64,000 nt of DNA from a bacterium (lineage in GTDB: Bacteria > Armatimonadota > Zipacnadia > Zipacnadales > UBA11051), in contig JAJFUB010000146.1 in the NCBI GenBank assembly GCA_021372615.1, positions 27,488 through 91,487 on the forward strand. The letters are read 5' to 3'. Positions 48,049-56,137 of the stretch are shown here, piece after piece. A program made the position numbers and the translations under genes. Under the pieces are notes generated by a model. It worked only from the letters and a program-made list of their open reading frames with translations. It ran no database searches and was not told the DNA's origin. How positions within the stretch are numbered: position 1 is the first letter of the stretch; each line of letters starts with the position of its first letter.

Positions 48049-50643
48049 TTAGCCCGGCGGCGGGAGCTTCCGCAGCGTTACCATCGGCGCCACCACGTCC
48101 GCCAGCCCTACACCCCCGAAGCACAGGTACAGCCACTCGTCGTGGCGCAGGTCTGTGCGCCCGATGAGCCGGTACATCGAGAGTGGCGACTCCGGCGCGC
48201 ACATGGCGCTGACGGCCTTCGCCATCTGCGTCAGCACGCGGGGATCTCGGCCCAAACGCTCGTAGCAGTAGGCCAGGACATGCAGGTTGAGCGCACTCCG
48301 GCCGCCGGACCCGATCCACCAGGGGTTCTCCTGGCCGGCCAGCTTGTCCACGAAGCGCTCGCGCAGGTTGGCGGCGTACTGCGCGCGGACGGTGTCGTCA
48401 GGGGCCAGGTAGTGGGCCAGCATGTTGCTCTGGGCGGTCGTGCCGCTGAGCGTGGGCACACGGGGCATGAGCCACGCCCCGTCGACGATGGCGGCTTGCA
48501 TGTCCTCGGGCTTGCCGGTCAGGACGGCGTGGAGCAACGCGGCGCCGAGGGTGCAGCCGATGGTGTAGGTGTTCTGCTCGGGGGCCAGGACGCGCGTGGG
48601 CTCCTGCAGCGGCACGCGTGGTTGCTGCCCGTAGTTCGTCAGGCACCAGCCCACGCCGATGCCGCCGGTCGGGACGCGGAAGCTCTCGCGATAGGCCATG
48701 TAGGCGTCGAGGCTGCGCATGATCCCCGCGCGGTCGGTGGGTCCGGCATACGGCGCGACCTGTGCGAGCCCGAGGGCAATCTCCCCGCCGTCGGCCACAT
48801 AGCACTCCTCGCCCCGCCTGGTGATGCCGTAGCCCATGCGGTAGCCGCCGTCCGGGCGCTGCTCGGCGATCATCACGCGGGTCCAGTGCAGGGCCGTGTC
48901 CAGGTAGCGGCGGTCGGCGAAGATCTCGTAGCCAGCCAGCAGCGTCCACACGGCGCGGCTGTCAATGAAGTAGATGCCGCTGAACTTGCCGTCATCGGCC
49001 CCGGACGTGACGAAGAAGTCGCACAGGTCGCGGAGCGTCTGGCGGACATTCACGCGCCAGGCGGTGCGGTCGAGAGCTTCGTCGCCCTGCATGAGCTCGG
49101 CGCTGAGCCTGAAGTTGCGCCAGTCACCCAGCGGCAGGGCCGCGCCAACGGCGCCAGCCTCGGCGACCGGCAGCACCCGCGGGAGAGCCGCGCCGTCTAC
49201 CGACATGCGCACCTGCAGTCCCGCACCCGGAGCGCGGGGCAGCACGGGTGGGGTGGCGCTCACCTGTCCCCCCTCTGCGGCGGAGGCGACGGGGTTGGCG
49301 TCAGTGAGGACCGCCCCGGACTGCATGAGCCGCAGCGCCCGCTGCAGCAGCGGGGCCAGGGGCGGCTTCGCCACGTCCAGTCCGGTCAGGCCCAGCGCGA
49401 TCTGCACGCTCGTGCGCCCGCCGGCGGCCCTGGCCAGCGTAAGGGCCCCCACGACACGCGCGCGTCCGTCCGGCCCGGTGCCCTGCAACAAGGGCAGGAA
49501 GCGCCGCGTGCGCTTCGCGCCGGGGAACAGGCCGGTGCTGTCCCACGTGGGGGCATTGCTGATCTCATGGGCCGTCAGCGCCCCGGACGGGAAGCTCAGG
49601 CCCTCCGTCAGTGGATGGCTGCCCACCGGGCGCAGCTTCGTGAGAGCGAGCAGAGGCCCACCCGTGAACGGCTGGGGCCACGTGGCCGTCGGCACGGGGG
49701 CAATGGCCTCGCCCAGGAGTTGCTCGACCAGCGTCCGCCCCGGCAGCGGCACGCCGGCGGCGAGGGCTGCTTCGGAGGAGACGTTGGCCTGAGCGAAGCG
49801 CAGGTTCCTGATCTCGAAGCGGTGCTCTCCGGGTGGCACGAGGCCCTTGAAGAGGCCGAAGTAGAGCCTCTGCAGGCGCTCGGGATGCAGGAAGTCCCCG
49901 GCCTGCCCGCGCGCGGGGGTGGCGTACGAGCAGAAGCTCGCCAGGTGTATGCGCACTTCGCGCCATTCCGGCGTGAGCGAGACGATCTGCTTCCAGCGCG
50001 AGCCGTCGCCTTCCTGGCCTTCCAGGCACAGCAGGCTCGTGTCGCGGTCGCCGCGGGCCTCGAAAACCAGGCCGGCGGCCTGCGGCGTCAGGGTTGGCGG
50101 CTTGAAGCCGGCGTACTGGAAGGCGTTCTCGGGGCGCGTCCGGAAGACGAACGGCTGCGCGGTGGTGCCGGTGCCAGCCACTGACAGGGCCTCGGAGCCG
50201 TCGTGGTGCCCCAGGTCCCAGTCCACACGCCCCTGCACGTTGCCAGCCACCGCGTCGAAGTCGTCCAGCAGGGCGTAGCCCGCCCCCGCCGGGAACAGCA
50301 GCCGCCCGAAGACATCGCCCTCCGTCAGCACGAGCCCCCCGCCGCCCTGCACGAACTTGCCGAGCGCGCCGGACGCTGCCGCCGGGAAGACGTGGTACGG
50401 GATGACGAGGCACTGCAGCCGCGTCGGATCGAGGCGGGCGGCGTTGCTGAGGTCGGCCGTGGTCAGCGGCTCGACCTGGCAGCCGCAGCCCTCGATGAGC
50501 GCCGCCAGGGCGTCGGTGGGCGTGCTGCCGTGTCTGGCCAGTGCGGGATCGCTCCACAGCCCCACCGTCGGCGCCGGCGCGGCGAGGGCCAGTGCGGGCA
50601 GCAGTAGCAGTGCAGGGATGAGCAGGGCCGGTCGGACGGGCAT
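48049..50643 (-). CDS. Large secreted protein, function unknown
   Basis: An 864-residue exported protein starting at ATG 50643, with GAGGAGG five bases upstream and signal peptide LLIPALLLLPALALAAPA. The N-terminal part (LWSDPALARHGSTPTDALAA, LVIPYHVFPAAASGALGKFV) looks like a GATase-like alpha/beta fold as in several secreted proteins of this window. A beta-sandwich carbohydrate-binding-like segment follows (DWDLGHHDGSEALSV, KQIVSLTPEWREVRIHLASF). The last third is all-alpha (YFIDSRAVWTLLAGYEIFAD, YLDTALHWTRVMIAEQRPDG), recalling alpha/alpha-toroid glycan enzymes. No catalytic residues can be assigned. It is divergent from the alcohol dehydrogenase gene. Confidence 0.7.
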   Translation of the reverse strand: MPVRPALLIPALLLLPALALAAPAPTVGLWSDPALARHGSTPTDALAALIEGCGCQVEPLTTADLSNAARLDPTRLQCLVIPYHVFPAAASGALGKFVQGGGGLVLTEGDVFGRLLFPAGAGYALLDDFDAVAGNVQGRVDWDLGHHDGSEALSVAGTGTTAQPFVFRTRPENAFQYAGFKPPTLTPQAAGLVFEARGDRDTSLLCLEGQEGDGSRWKQIVSLTPEWREVRIHLASFCSYATPARGQAGDFLHPERLQRLYFGLFKGLVPPGEHRFEIRNLRFAQANVSSEAALAAGVPLPGRTLVEQLLGEAIAPVPTATWPQPFTGGPLLALTKLRPVGSHPLTEGLSFPSGALTAHEISNAPTWDSTGLFPGAKRTRRFLPLLQGTGPDGRARVVGALTLARAAGGRTSVQIALGLTGLDVAKPPLAPLLQRALRLMQSGAVLTDANPVASAAEGGQVSATPPVLPRAPGAGLQVRMSVDGAALPRVLPVAEAGAVGAALPLGDWRNFRLSAELMQGDEALDRTAWRVNVRQTLRDLCDFFVTSGADDGKFSGIYFIDSRAVWTLLAGYEIFADRRYLDTALHWTRVMIAEQRPDGGYRMGYGITRRGEECYVADGGEIALGLAQVAPYAGPTDRAGIMRSLDAYMAYRESFRVPTGGIGVGWCLTNYGQQPRVPLQEPTRVLAPEQNTYTIGCTLGAALLHAVLTGKPEDMQAAIVDGAWLMPRVPTLSGTTAQSNMLAHYLAPDDTVRAQYAANLRERFVDKLAGQENPWWIGSGGRSALNLHVLAYCYERLGRDPRVLTQMAKAVSAMCAPESPLSMYRLIGRTDLRHDEWLYLCFGGVGLADVVAPMVTLRKLPPPG

Positions 50644-50770
50644 TGTTGCCTCCTCGCTTTCGTACCTCCTGAGTTCCCCCCGGCGGCGCCATGGGCCTCC
50701 CGCGCCGGGAGGAGAACCGCGTTCTGGCGGCCAACTGCCCTGCCACACTTGCCGCACAGGAGCCAGTACC

Positions 50771-51877
50771 GTGACTGTCCGCGCCGCCGTCATCCCCGCC
50801 CCCGGTTCTCCCGTTGAGGTCCGCAGCTTCCCTGAGCCCGTGCTGGAGCCCGGAGCGGCCCTGCTGCGGACACGCTACTCGGAGGTCTGCGGCACCGACG
50901 TGCACCTGCAGCACGGGCGGCTGGCCGGTGTCCCCTATCCCCTGATCCCCGGCCACATCAATGTCGGCACGCTGGAGCGGCTCAACGGGTCGGTCTGCGA
51001 TGCCTTTAGCGCGGAGCTGGCCGAGGGTGACCTGGTCACCTTCCTCGATGTCCACGAGACCTGCCACAACTGCTGGTACTGCCTAGTGGCCAAGGCCAGC
51101 ACGCGCTGCCCGCAGCGCAAGGTGTACGGCATCACCTACGGGGCCGAGGAGGGGCTGCTGGGCGGCTGGAGCGAACTCATCCTGCTCAAGCCGGGGGTCA
51201 AGATCATGCGGCTGCCGGAGGGCCTGCCGGCGGAGCTGGCCATCGCGGGCGGCTGCGCCCTGCCGACGGCGTTCCATGCTGTCGAGCGTGGGCAAGTCGG
51301 GCTCGGCGACCATGTGCTGGTGCAGGGCACCGGGCCGGTGGGGCTGATGGCTGGCGCGCTGGCGCGGCTCTCGGGTGCGCAGCAGGTCATCGCCATCGGC
51401 GCCCCGGACCTGCGGCTGGACATGGCCCGGCGCCTGGGAGCGGACCACGTGCTCAATCTGCAGACCACGACGCCGGCGGAGCGGCGCGAGGCCGTGCTGG
51501 CGCTGACTGGCGGCCGCGGGGCCGATGTGACCATCGAAGCCTCCGGCAATCCCCAGGCCGTCCCCGAGGGCATGAGGCTGACCCGTGATGCCGGGGTGTA
51601 CGTCGTCGTCGGCCAGTACACCGACGCCGGCCCCGTGGAGTTCAACCCGCACCTGGACCTGAACCGCAAGCACCTCGACGTGCGGGCGACGTGGGGCATT
51701 GACTTCTCACACCTGTACAAGGCCCTCCACAGCATGGCGCGCTTCCGCGACGACTTGCCGTGGGGTGCGGTCATCAGCGCGTACTACGGCCTGGAGGACG
51801 CCAACGAGGCCCTGCGAGCCGTGGCGGCCGGTGAGGTCGTCAAGGCCGTCATGTGCCCGAACGGGCGGCCACAGTGA
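50771..51877 (+). CDS. Zinc-containing medium-chain alcohol dehydrogenase family protein
   Basis: A 368-residue enzyme. Catalytic zinc ligands appear as SEVCGTDVH and IPGHINVG; the latter has Ile where the usual G-H-E motif has Glu. A four-cysteine structural zinc lobe is CHNCWYCLVAKASTRC. The Rossmann motif is VLVQGTGPVGLMAGALA. It resembles sorbitol or threonine dehydrogenase types and would oxidise a polyol or sugar alcohol with NAD. The start is the GTG at 50771, supported by AGGAG eight bases upstream; the open frame extends to 50357 only by chance. Confidence 0.88.
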   Translation: MTVRAAVIPAPGSPVEVRSFPEPVLEPGAALLRTRYSEVCGTDVHLQHGRLAGVPYPLIPGHINVGTLERLNGSVCDAFSAELAEGDLVTFLDVHETCHNCWYCLVAKASTRCPQRKVYGITYGAEEGLLGGWSELILLKPGVKIMRLPEGLPAELAIAGGCALPTAFHAVERGQVGLGDHVLVQGTGPVGLMAGALARLSGAQQVIAIGAPDLRLDMARRLGADHVLNLQTTTPAERREAVLALTGGRGADVTIEASGNPQAVPEGMRLTRDAGVYVVVGQYTDAGPVEFNPHLDLNRKHLDVRATWGIDFSHLYKALHSMARFRDDLPWGAVISAYYGLEDANEALRAVAAGEVVKAVMCPNGRPQ

Positions 51878-51908
51878 CGCGGGGCGATCATCTGGGAGCG
51901 GCGGAACC

Positions 51909-51935
51909 GGAACGTCAGTGCGTAGCGGGGGCGTT
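51909..51935 (+). promoter_or_regulatory. Possible ECF-type promoter before the sigma fusion gene
   Basis: GGAAC (51909-51913) is followed 18 bases later by CGTT (51932-51935), close to the GGAAC-N16/17-CGTC pattern recognised by many ECF sigma factors. The spacing is one base long and the site is about 100 bases before the gene, so this is weak evidence of autoregulation. Confidence 0.25.
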
Positions 51936-52032
51936 CGGCCCGACCGACGCGACGCCACAGCATGGGAATTGAGAGCCCCGGCCGTTCCTGTTTGCGTTGC
52001 CGCTGCATCTATGGCATTGGGACAAGGTGCAG

Positions 52033-53556
52033 ATGGCACTCACACACACAGACATATGCAGCCTCGCCCAGCGTGCCCGCGGCGGTGACACGCAAGCCTT
52101 CGATGCTCTGGCGCGGCACACGCGCCCCCTGCTCGTGCGGCTGGGGGGCCAGTGGCTGCGCGAACCCCACCTGGCCGAGGAACTGGCGCAAGAAACGCTG
52201 CTGCGAGCCTACCAGCGGCTCGGATCCCTACGCGAGCCGGCGGCGTTTGTGGGATGGCTGACGGCCATCGCGCGTAACTGGGCGCTCCAGCGGCTGCGGT
52301 CGGCGAGTGCCACCGAAGAGGTCCCCCTGTCGCCTGACGAGCCCTGCCCGATCCCCGACCCCGGCGGCGACATCGCCCTGCACACAGACTTGCTGACTGC
52401 TCTGTCACGCCTGCCCGAACAACAACGCGCCGTCGCCCGGCTGTGTCTCTTGGAGCAGCGGTCGGTGGCGGAAGTCGCCGCCATGCTGGGCGCACCGCCT
52501 GAGGTCGTCAAGGGGCGGCTACAGCGGGCTCGCGCCACACTACGGAAGGAGTTGCGTCATCTCATGCCGACTTCCAGCAAAGAGCGTCCCCCCCTGGTTC
52601 TGGTCGTGGACGACGAGACGCACATCGCACGCCTCATCCAGGTGAGCCTGGAGACCATCGGCTACCGTGTGAGCGTGGCTCACGATGGCGAGGCCGCGCT
52701 GGCGCTCGCCCAACGGCAGACGCCGGCACTGGTTATCCTCGACCTGCTCATGCCCCGGATGGACGGCTGGACGGTGCTGCGGCATCTGCGCTCGGAGCGC
52801 AAGACGCTGCTCACGCCGGTCCTCGTGGTCAGCGCCCTGCCGCCGGACGAGCCGCGCAACGCCCTCTGCCACGAGCTGGCCGATGCGTACTGGCAGAAGC
52901 CGTTCAGCCCGCTCGTGCTGCAGGCCTGGGTGGACCGGCGCCTGGGGCGCATCGCTCCGAAGGCCGCACGGCAGTTGGCCCAGTGGCGTCAGCTCCGCTT
53001 CGGCGGGGCCGCCACACCGGCGGAGGTCGTGCCGCACCTGGCTGCCGATGAGTACGCACTGGTGCGCGTGGAGGCGCGTGTCCTCCTGGCGGAGATGGGG
53101 AGTGAGGCCACTCCGGCGCTAGCGGCGGCGCTGCATCACGCCGATGAGGGCGTCTGGTCTGCGTCCGCCCTCATCCTGGCCCAGAGGGACGAGCCCGCGG
53201 CAGTCGAGGCGCTGACGCCATTGCTGCAGCATGACGACCAGCAGCGCCGCTGGGAGGCCCTGGCGGCCATCGGGCAGATGCGGAACGAGGCGGCGTTGCT
53301 GGCACTGGCAGACGAGGCGCGGCCGGTCTTCGAGCAAGTAGTGGCCGCGCTGGACGATCCCACGGAGTCCATCCGGGCCACGGCCCAGGCTGTGCTTCGG
53401 AGGGTCAAGACGCCGGAGGCAGCGGTACTGCTGCGCGACCACAGCGGCGGGAGACAACTGCGCGTCCGGAAGATGGACGAGGAGGGGTCGGTCAGCGTGA
53501 CGAGAGTCAGCTCTGCTCCGCGCGGTGCACAGGACCCAGGCCGTCATGCGCCGTAG
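52033..53556 (+). CDS. ECF sigma factor fused to a receiver domain and HEAT repeats
   Basis: A 507-residue single-frame fusion. Region 2 of an ECF sigma factor is EELAQETLLRAYQRLGSLRE with FVGWLTAIARNWALQRLR; region 4 is LPEQQRAVARLCLLEQ and VAEVAAMLGAPPEVVKGRLQ (HTH). A CheY-like receiver follows from about residue 186: VLVVDDE (acidic pocket), LDLLMPRMDGW (phospho-acceptor Asp), VVSALPP and YWQKPFSP (switch Lys). From about 325 to 470 come four or five HEAT-like helical pairs (VRVEARVLLAEMGSEATPAL, RWEALAAIGQMRNEAALLAL). It should be a phosphorylation-controlled transcription factor. No histidine kinase is adjacent. The ATG at 52033 is chosen; AAGGTG lies only three bases away, and GTG 52027 or TTG 51997 remain possible. 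Confidence 0.85.
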   Translation: MALTHTDICSLAQRARGGDTQAFDALARHTRPLLVRLGGQWLREPHLAEELAQETLLRAYQRLGSLREPAAFVGWLTAIARNWALQRLRSASATEEVPLSPDEPCPIPDPGGDIALHTDLLTALSRLPEQQRAVARLCLLEQRSVAEVAAMLGAPPEVVKGRLQRARATLRKELRHLMPTSSKERPPLVLVVDDETHIARLIQVSLETIGYRVSVAHDGEAALALAQRQTPALVILDLLMPRMDGWTVLRHLRSERKTLLTPVLVVSALPPDEPRNALCHELADAYWQKPFSPLVLQAWVDRRLGRIAPKAARQLAQWRQLRFGGAATPAEVVPHLAADEYALVRVEARVLLAEMGSEATPALAAALHHADEGVWSASALILAQRDEPAAVEALTPLLQHDDQQRRWEALAAIGQMRNEAALLALADEARPVFEQVVAALDDPTESIRATAQAVLRRVKTPEAAVLLRDHSGGRQLRVRKMDEEGSVSVTRVSSAPRGAQDPGRHAP

Positions 53557-53610
53557 AGGAGTTGCACGGTCTCTTGCGCCTGTGGGTAGCACGTCATCCG
53601 GTCGCGTGGG

Positions 53611-54579
53611 CTATGTGACCTGCGCGATCACCCGTCGCAGGTCGGCCTCGATGCGGTCGAAGTGTGCGGCCTCGAAGAGGCTGCCGTAGTCGGCCAGCAC
53701 GAAGGTCTCTACGCCGGCCTCCGCGGCCACGGGGAGGGCGTCGAGGATGCGGTCGCGGGGGCTCGGGCTGGCGGCGATCCACAGGAGGTGCCGCTTGCCA
53801 TAGCGCTCGACGACCTTGCCGCCCTCCATCTGCAGCTCCCGCACGGCCTGGTGCATCGGCACGTCGTTGTGCTGCCAGGGGACGAAAAGCGACAGCACAT
53901 CGCACGCCGAACAGGCCGCCAGGGCCGGCCAGTTACCCGTGCCGCCGGGGACCTGCGTGCCGGGCATCACCGGGGCCGGCATGATGAGCGATTGCAGCCG
54001 CTGGTCTACCGACTGCACCGCCGCCGCCGCCGCGAGCAGGAACATCACCAGGGAGCGCTCGCGGAAGTCCGCGACCTTCTCGTTGAAGTCCCGCGGCATG
54101 TCGAAGCCGAACGAGGCCTGGAAGAGGCGCTGGCAGTACTCACAGCGGCAGGCCCAGTTGCTGCGGGAATGGTGGAACGAGGGCTCATCCCACAGGAAGC
54201 CCTCCACCTCCAGCATCCACGCGAGCGTGCGCATGTTGGAGGAGAACCATTCGAGGAAGTACGGGTCGTTCGGGCAGGCTTTGGGGACGCGGCGACCACG
54301 GCTGTCTACTTGCAGGGACTGGGGATGGGTCTCGACGTAGAGGCTCGGGACCGCGGGATCGGGATCGAGGACCTTGCCGAAGCCCCAGGGGACGGCGAAG
54401 CTCGCCATCCCGCGGGAGCGAGCCCGGCGGACGAAGGTCGCGATCTCCTCGGCCCGCCAGTGCACGTCGTCCTCATAGCACCCGATGAACAGGGGGCCGA
54501 AGCCGAAGTCGGCCAGCCGGACCGGGTCTACCCGGGCCAGCTCCTGCGTGCCGCCTGCCAGACAGATACCCACTCGCAT
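53611..54579 (-). CDS. Putative TIM-barrel protein of unknown function
   Basis: A 322-residue cytoplasmic protein. The pattern of strands and helices (MRVGICLAGGTQELARVDP, EEIATFVRRARSRGMASFAV, WMLEVEGFLWDEPSFHH, ETFVLADYGSLFE) suggests a glycosidase-like TIM barrel, with the Asp-Glu in LWDEPSF as candidate catalytic acids. CRCEYCQRLFQASFGFDMPR carries three cysteines seen also in the frameshifted glycosidase-like gene here (FCPYCLAGFREYLQ). I do not recognise a named family. The ATG at 54579 has GGAGA about nine bases upstream. It is 80 bases downstream of the methyltransferase gene, same strand. Confidence 0.6.
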   Translation of the reverse strand: MRVGICLAGGTQELARVDPVRLADFGFGPLFIGCYEDDVHWRAEEIATFVRRARSRGMASFAVPWGFGKVLDPDPAVPSLYVETHPQSLQVDSRGRRVPKACPNDPYFLEWFSSNMRTLAWMLEVEGFLWDEPSFHHSRSNWACRCEYCQRLFQASFGFDMPRDFNEKVADFRERSLVMFLLAAAAAVQSVDQRLQSLIMPAPVMPGTQVPGGTGNWPALAACSACDVLSLFVPWQHNDVPMHQAVRELQMEGGKVVERYGKRHLLWIAASPSPRDRILDALPVAAEAGVETFVLADYGSLFEAAHFDRIEADLRRVIAQVT

Positions 54580-54659
54580 GGCGTCTGTCTCCGCGAAGTC
54601 AGAGGTCTAGACCGCGACTGTCGAGCCAGCCCCGCCGCCATTCGCCGGCTGCCCGCTAC

Positions 54660-55400
54660 TCACGCGCCGTCCTTCCGCGCCACTGCGACCAGCGATGTGC
54701 CGACCGGCAGCCCCACGAACCGCAGCAGCCAGTTCTCCAGCTGGAGGGTACCGATCAGGAGATTGTTCAGCCAGGGCGACAGCACCCGCAGGTCGGTGCG
54801 GGGTTCGTCCGGGAGCTTCGGGCGCAGACGCTGCGCCAGCCGGAAAGCCAGAATGGGGCCAAAGGCCGCCACGACTACGGGCGACAGTTTCACCACTCGT
54901 GCACCGGTCTCCTGCAGCTTGCGGCGCAACTCCCGCGCGGAGTAGCGACGGCGGTGGGCCAGCGCCTCGTCGTGCTCGCTCCACAGGAAGCGATGGGCCG
55001 GCACAGTGACGATGAGACAGCCCCCCGGCCGCAGCACGCGCATCATCTCGGCCAGTCCCGCCTGATCGTCCGGCAGGTGTTCCAGGACGTCGCAACTGAT
55101 GACCGCGGCGAAGGTGTTCTCGGCATACGGCAGGGCCGCGACATCGCCGGCGGCGACGCGGTCGAAGCCGCGCTCGCGACAGTATGCCAGGGCGTGGGGC
55201 GAGCAGTCGCAGCCGCACAGGTTGGCTGCGCCCTTCAGCTCCTTCATCGTGCCCCCGGTGCCGCAGCCGGCATCCAGCACGAGGGCTTCCGGGTCATTCA
55301 CGTACCGCTGGATGAGCTGCCGCACCAGCTTGCGGCGCCCGACGAACCACCAGTAGGTTTCCTCGAGGTTGTACAGCTCCTGGAAGTCGCGCTTTCTCAT
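54660..55400 (-). CDS. Class I SAM-dependent methyltransferase
   Basis: A 246-residue protein. EETYWWFVGRRKLVRQLIQR is the N-terminal segment of the Methyltransf_11/23-type enzymes found with cell-surface polysaccharide genes. VLDAGCGTGGTMKEL is motif I, VISCDVLEHLPDD motif IV, and RVLRPGGCLIVTVPAHRFLW the conserved post-motif. A hydrophobic segment near residue 180 (VVVAAFGPILAFRLAQRL) suggests membrane contact, as in lipid or polyprenyl methyltransferases. It is divergent from lexA, with the SOS boxes between them 36 bases from its start codon, so it may also be LexA-controlled. Confidence 0.8.
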   Translation of the reverse strand: MRKRDFQELYNLEETYWWFVGRRKLVRQLIQRYVNDPEALVLDAGCGTGGTMKELKGAANLCGCDCSPHALAYCRERGFDRVAAGDVAALPYAENTFAAVISCDVLEHLPDDQAGLAEMMRVLRPGGCLIVTVPAHRFLWSEHDEALAHRRRYSARELRRKLQETGARVVKLSPVVVAAFGPILAFRLAQRLRPKLPDEPRTDLRVLSPWLNNLLIGTLQLENWLLRFVGLPVGTSLVAVARKDGA

Positions 55401-55435
55401 GCGTGGGTGTCGTGTCCCCGGGCTGCAGTGAACAT

Positions 55436-55476
55436 CGAACTTATGTTTGACATGGACCTCGAACAGATGTTACAAT
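55436..55476 (+). promoter_or_regulatory. lexA promoter overlapped by two LexA (SOS) boxes
   Basis: TTGACA (55447-55452) and TACAAT (55471-55476) are 18 bases apart. CGAACTTATGTTTG (55436-55449) and CGAACAGATGTTAC (55460-55473) match the CGAAC-N4-GTTCG box of Gram-positive-type LexA, the first with one change and the second with two. One box covers the -35 and the other the -10, typical of autorepression. Confidence 0.85.
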
Positions 55477-55528
55477 GCGTCGTGAGCTCTAGCGGCCCCA
55501 TGGAGGGTGCCACGCCAGGAGGAAGCCC

Positions 55529-56137
55529 ATGCCCAGCGACGACCTCAGTCCGCGCCGCCAGCAAATCCTCGACTGCATTGTCAGCACCACGCGCGACCGG
55601 GGCTACCCGCCGACCGTGCGCGAGATCGGGCAGGCCGTGGGGCTGACTTCCAGCTCCTCGGTGCACTTCCACCTGCGGGCGCTGGAGAAGACCGGCTATC
55701 TCGAGCGCGACGGTTCGCTCACCCGCGCGCTGCGCCCCCGGCCCTTCCGCCACGCCCAACCCTCACGCTACGTCCCGCTGGTGGGCAAGGTCGCAGCCGG
55801 CGAGCCGATCCTGGCGCAGCAGAACATCGAGGAGGCCATGCCGCTCCCCGAGGGGCTCTTTCCCGATGGCGACCTGTTTCTCCTCCGCGTGCGCGGCGAT
55901 AGCATGATCAACGCCGGGATCATGGACGGCGACCTGGTCGTAGTGAAGCGCCAGCAGAGCGCCGACAACGGCGACATCATCGTAGCGCTGCTGGACGAGG
56001 AGGCCACGGTGAAGCGGTTCTTCCAACACAGCCATGCCGTGGAGCTGCGGCCGGAGAATGAGGCGCTGGAGCCGATCATCACCCGCGAGGCGCAGATCCT
56101 GGGGCGCGTCTGCGGTGTCATCAGGTCGTATCAGTAG
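55529..56137 (+). CDS. lexA: LexA repressor
   Basis: A 202-residue SOS repressor of normal length. The N-terminal winged helix has LSPRRQQILDCIVSTTRDRG, PPTVREIGQAVGLTS and SSVHFHLRALEKTGYLERD. The self-cleavage site is VAAGEP, between Ala90 and Gly91, with the catalytic Ser125 in RGDSM and Lys162 in ATVKRF. RecA filaments trigger this cleavage after DNA damage and release SOS genes. AGGAGG lies six bases before the ATG. It represses itself through the two boxes at 55436-55473. Its end overlaps the end of the phosphatase gene by 17 bases, tail to tail. Confidence 0.96.
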   Translation: MPSDDLSPRRQQILDCIVSTTRDRGYPPTVREIGQAVGLTSSSSVHFHLRALEKTGYLERDGSLTRALRPRPFRHAQPSRYVPLVGKVAAGEPILAQQNIEEAMPLPEGLFPDGDLFLLRVRGDSMINAGIMDGDLVVVKRQQSADNGDIIVALLDEEATVKRFFQHSHAVELRPENEALEPIITREAQILGRVCGVIRSYQ

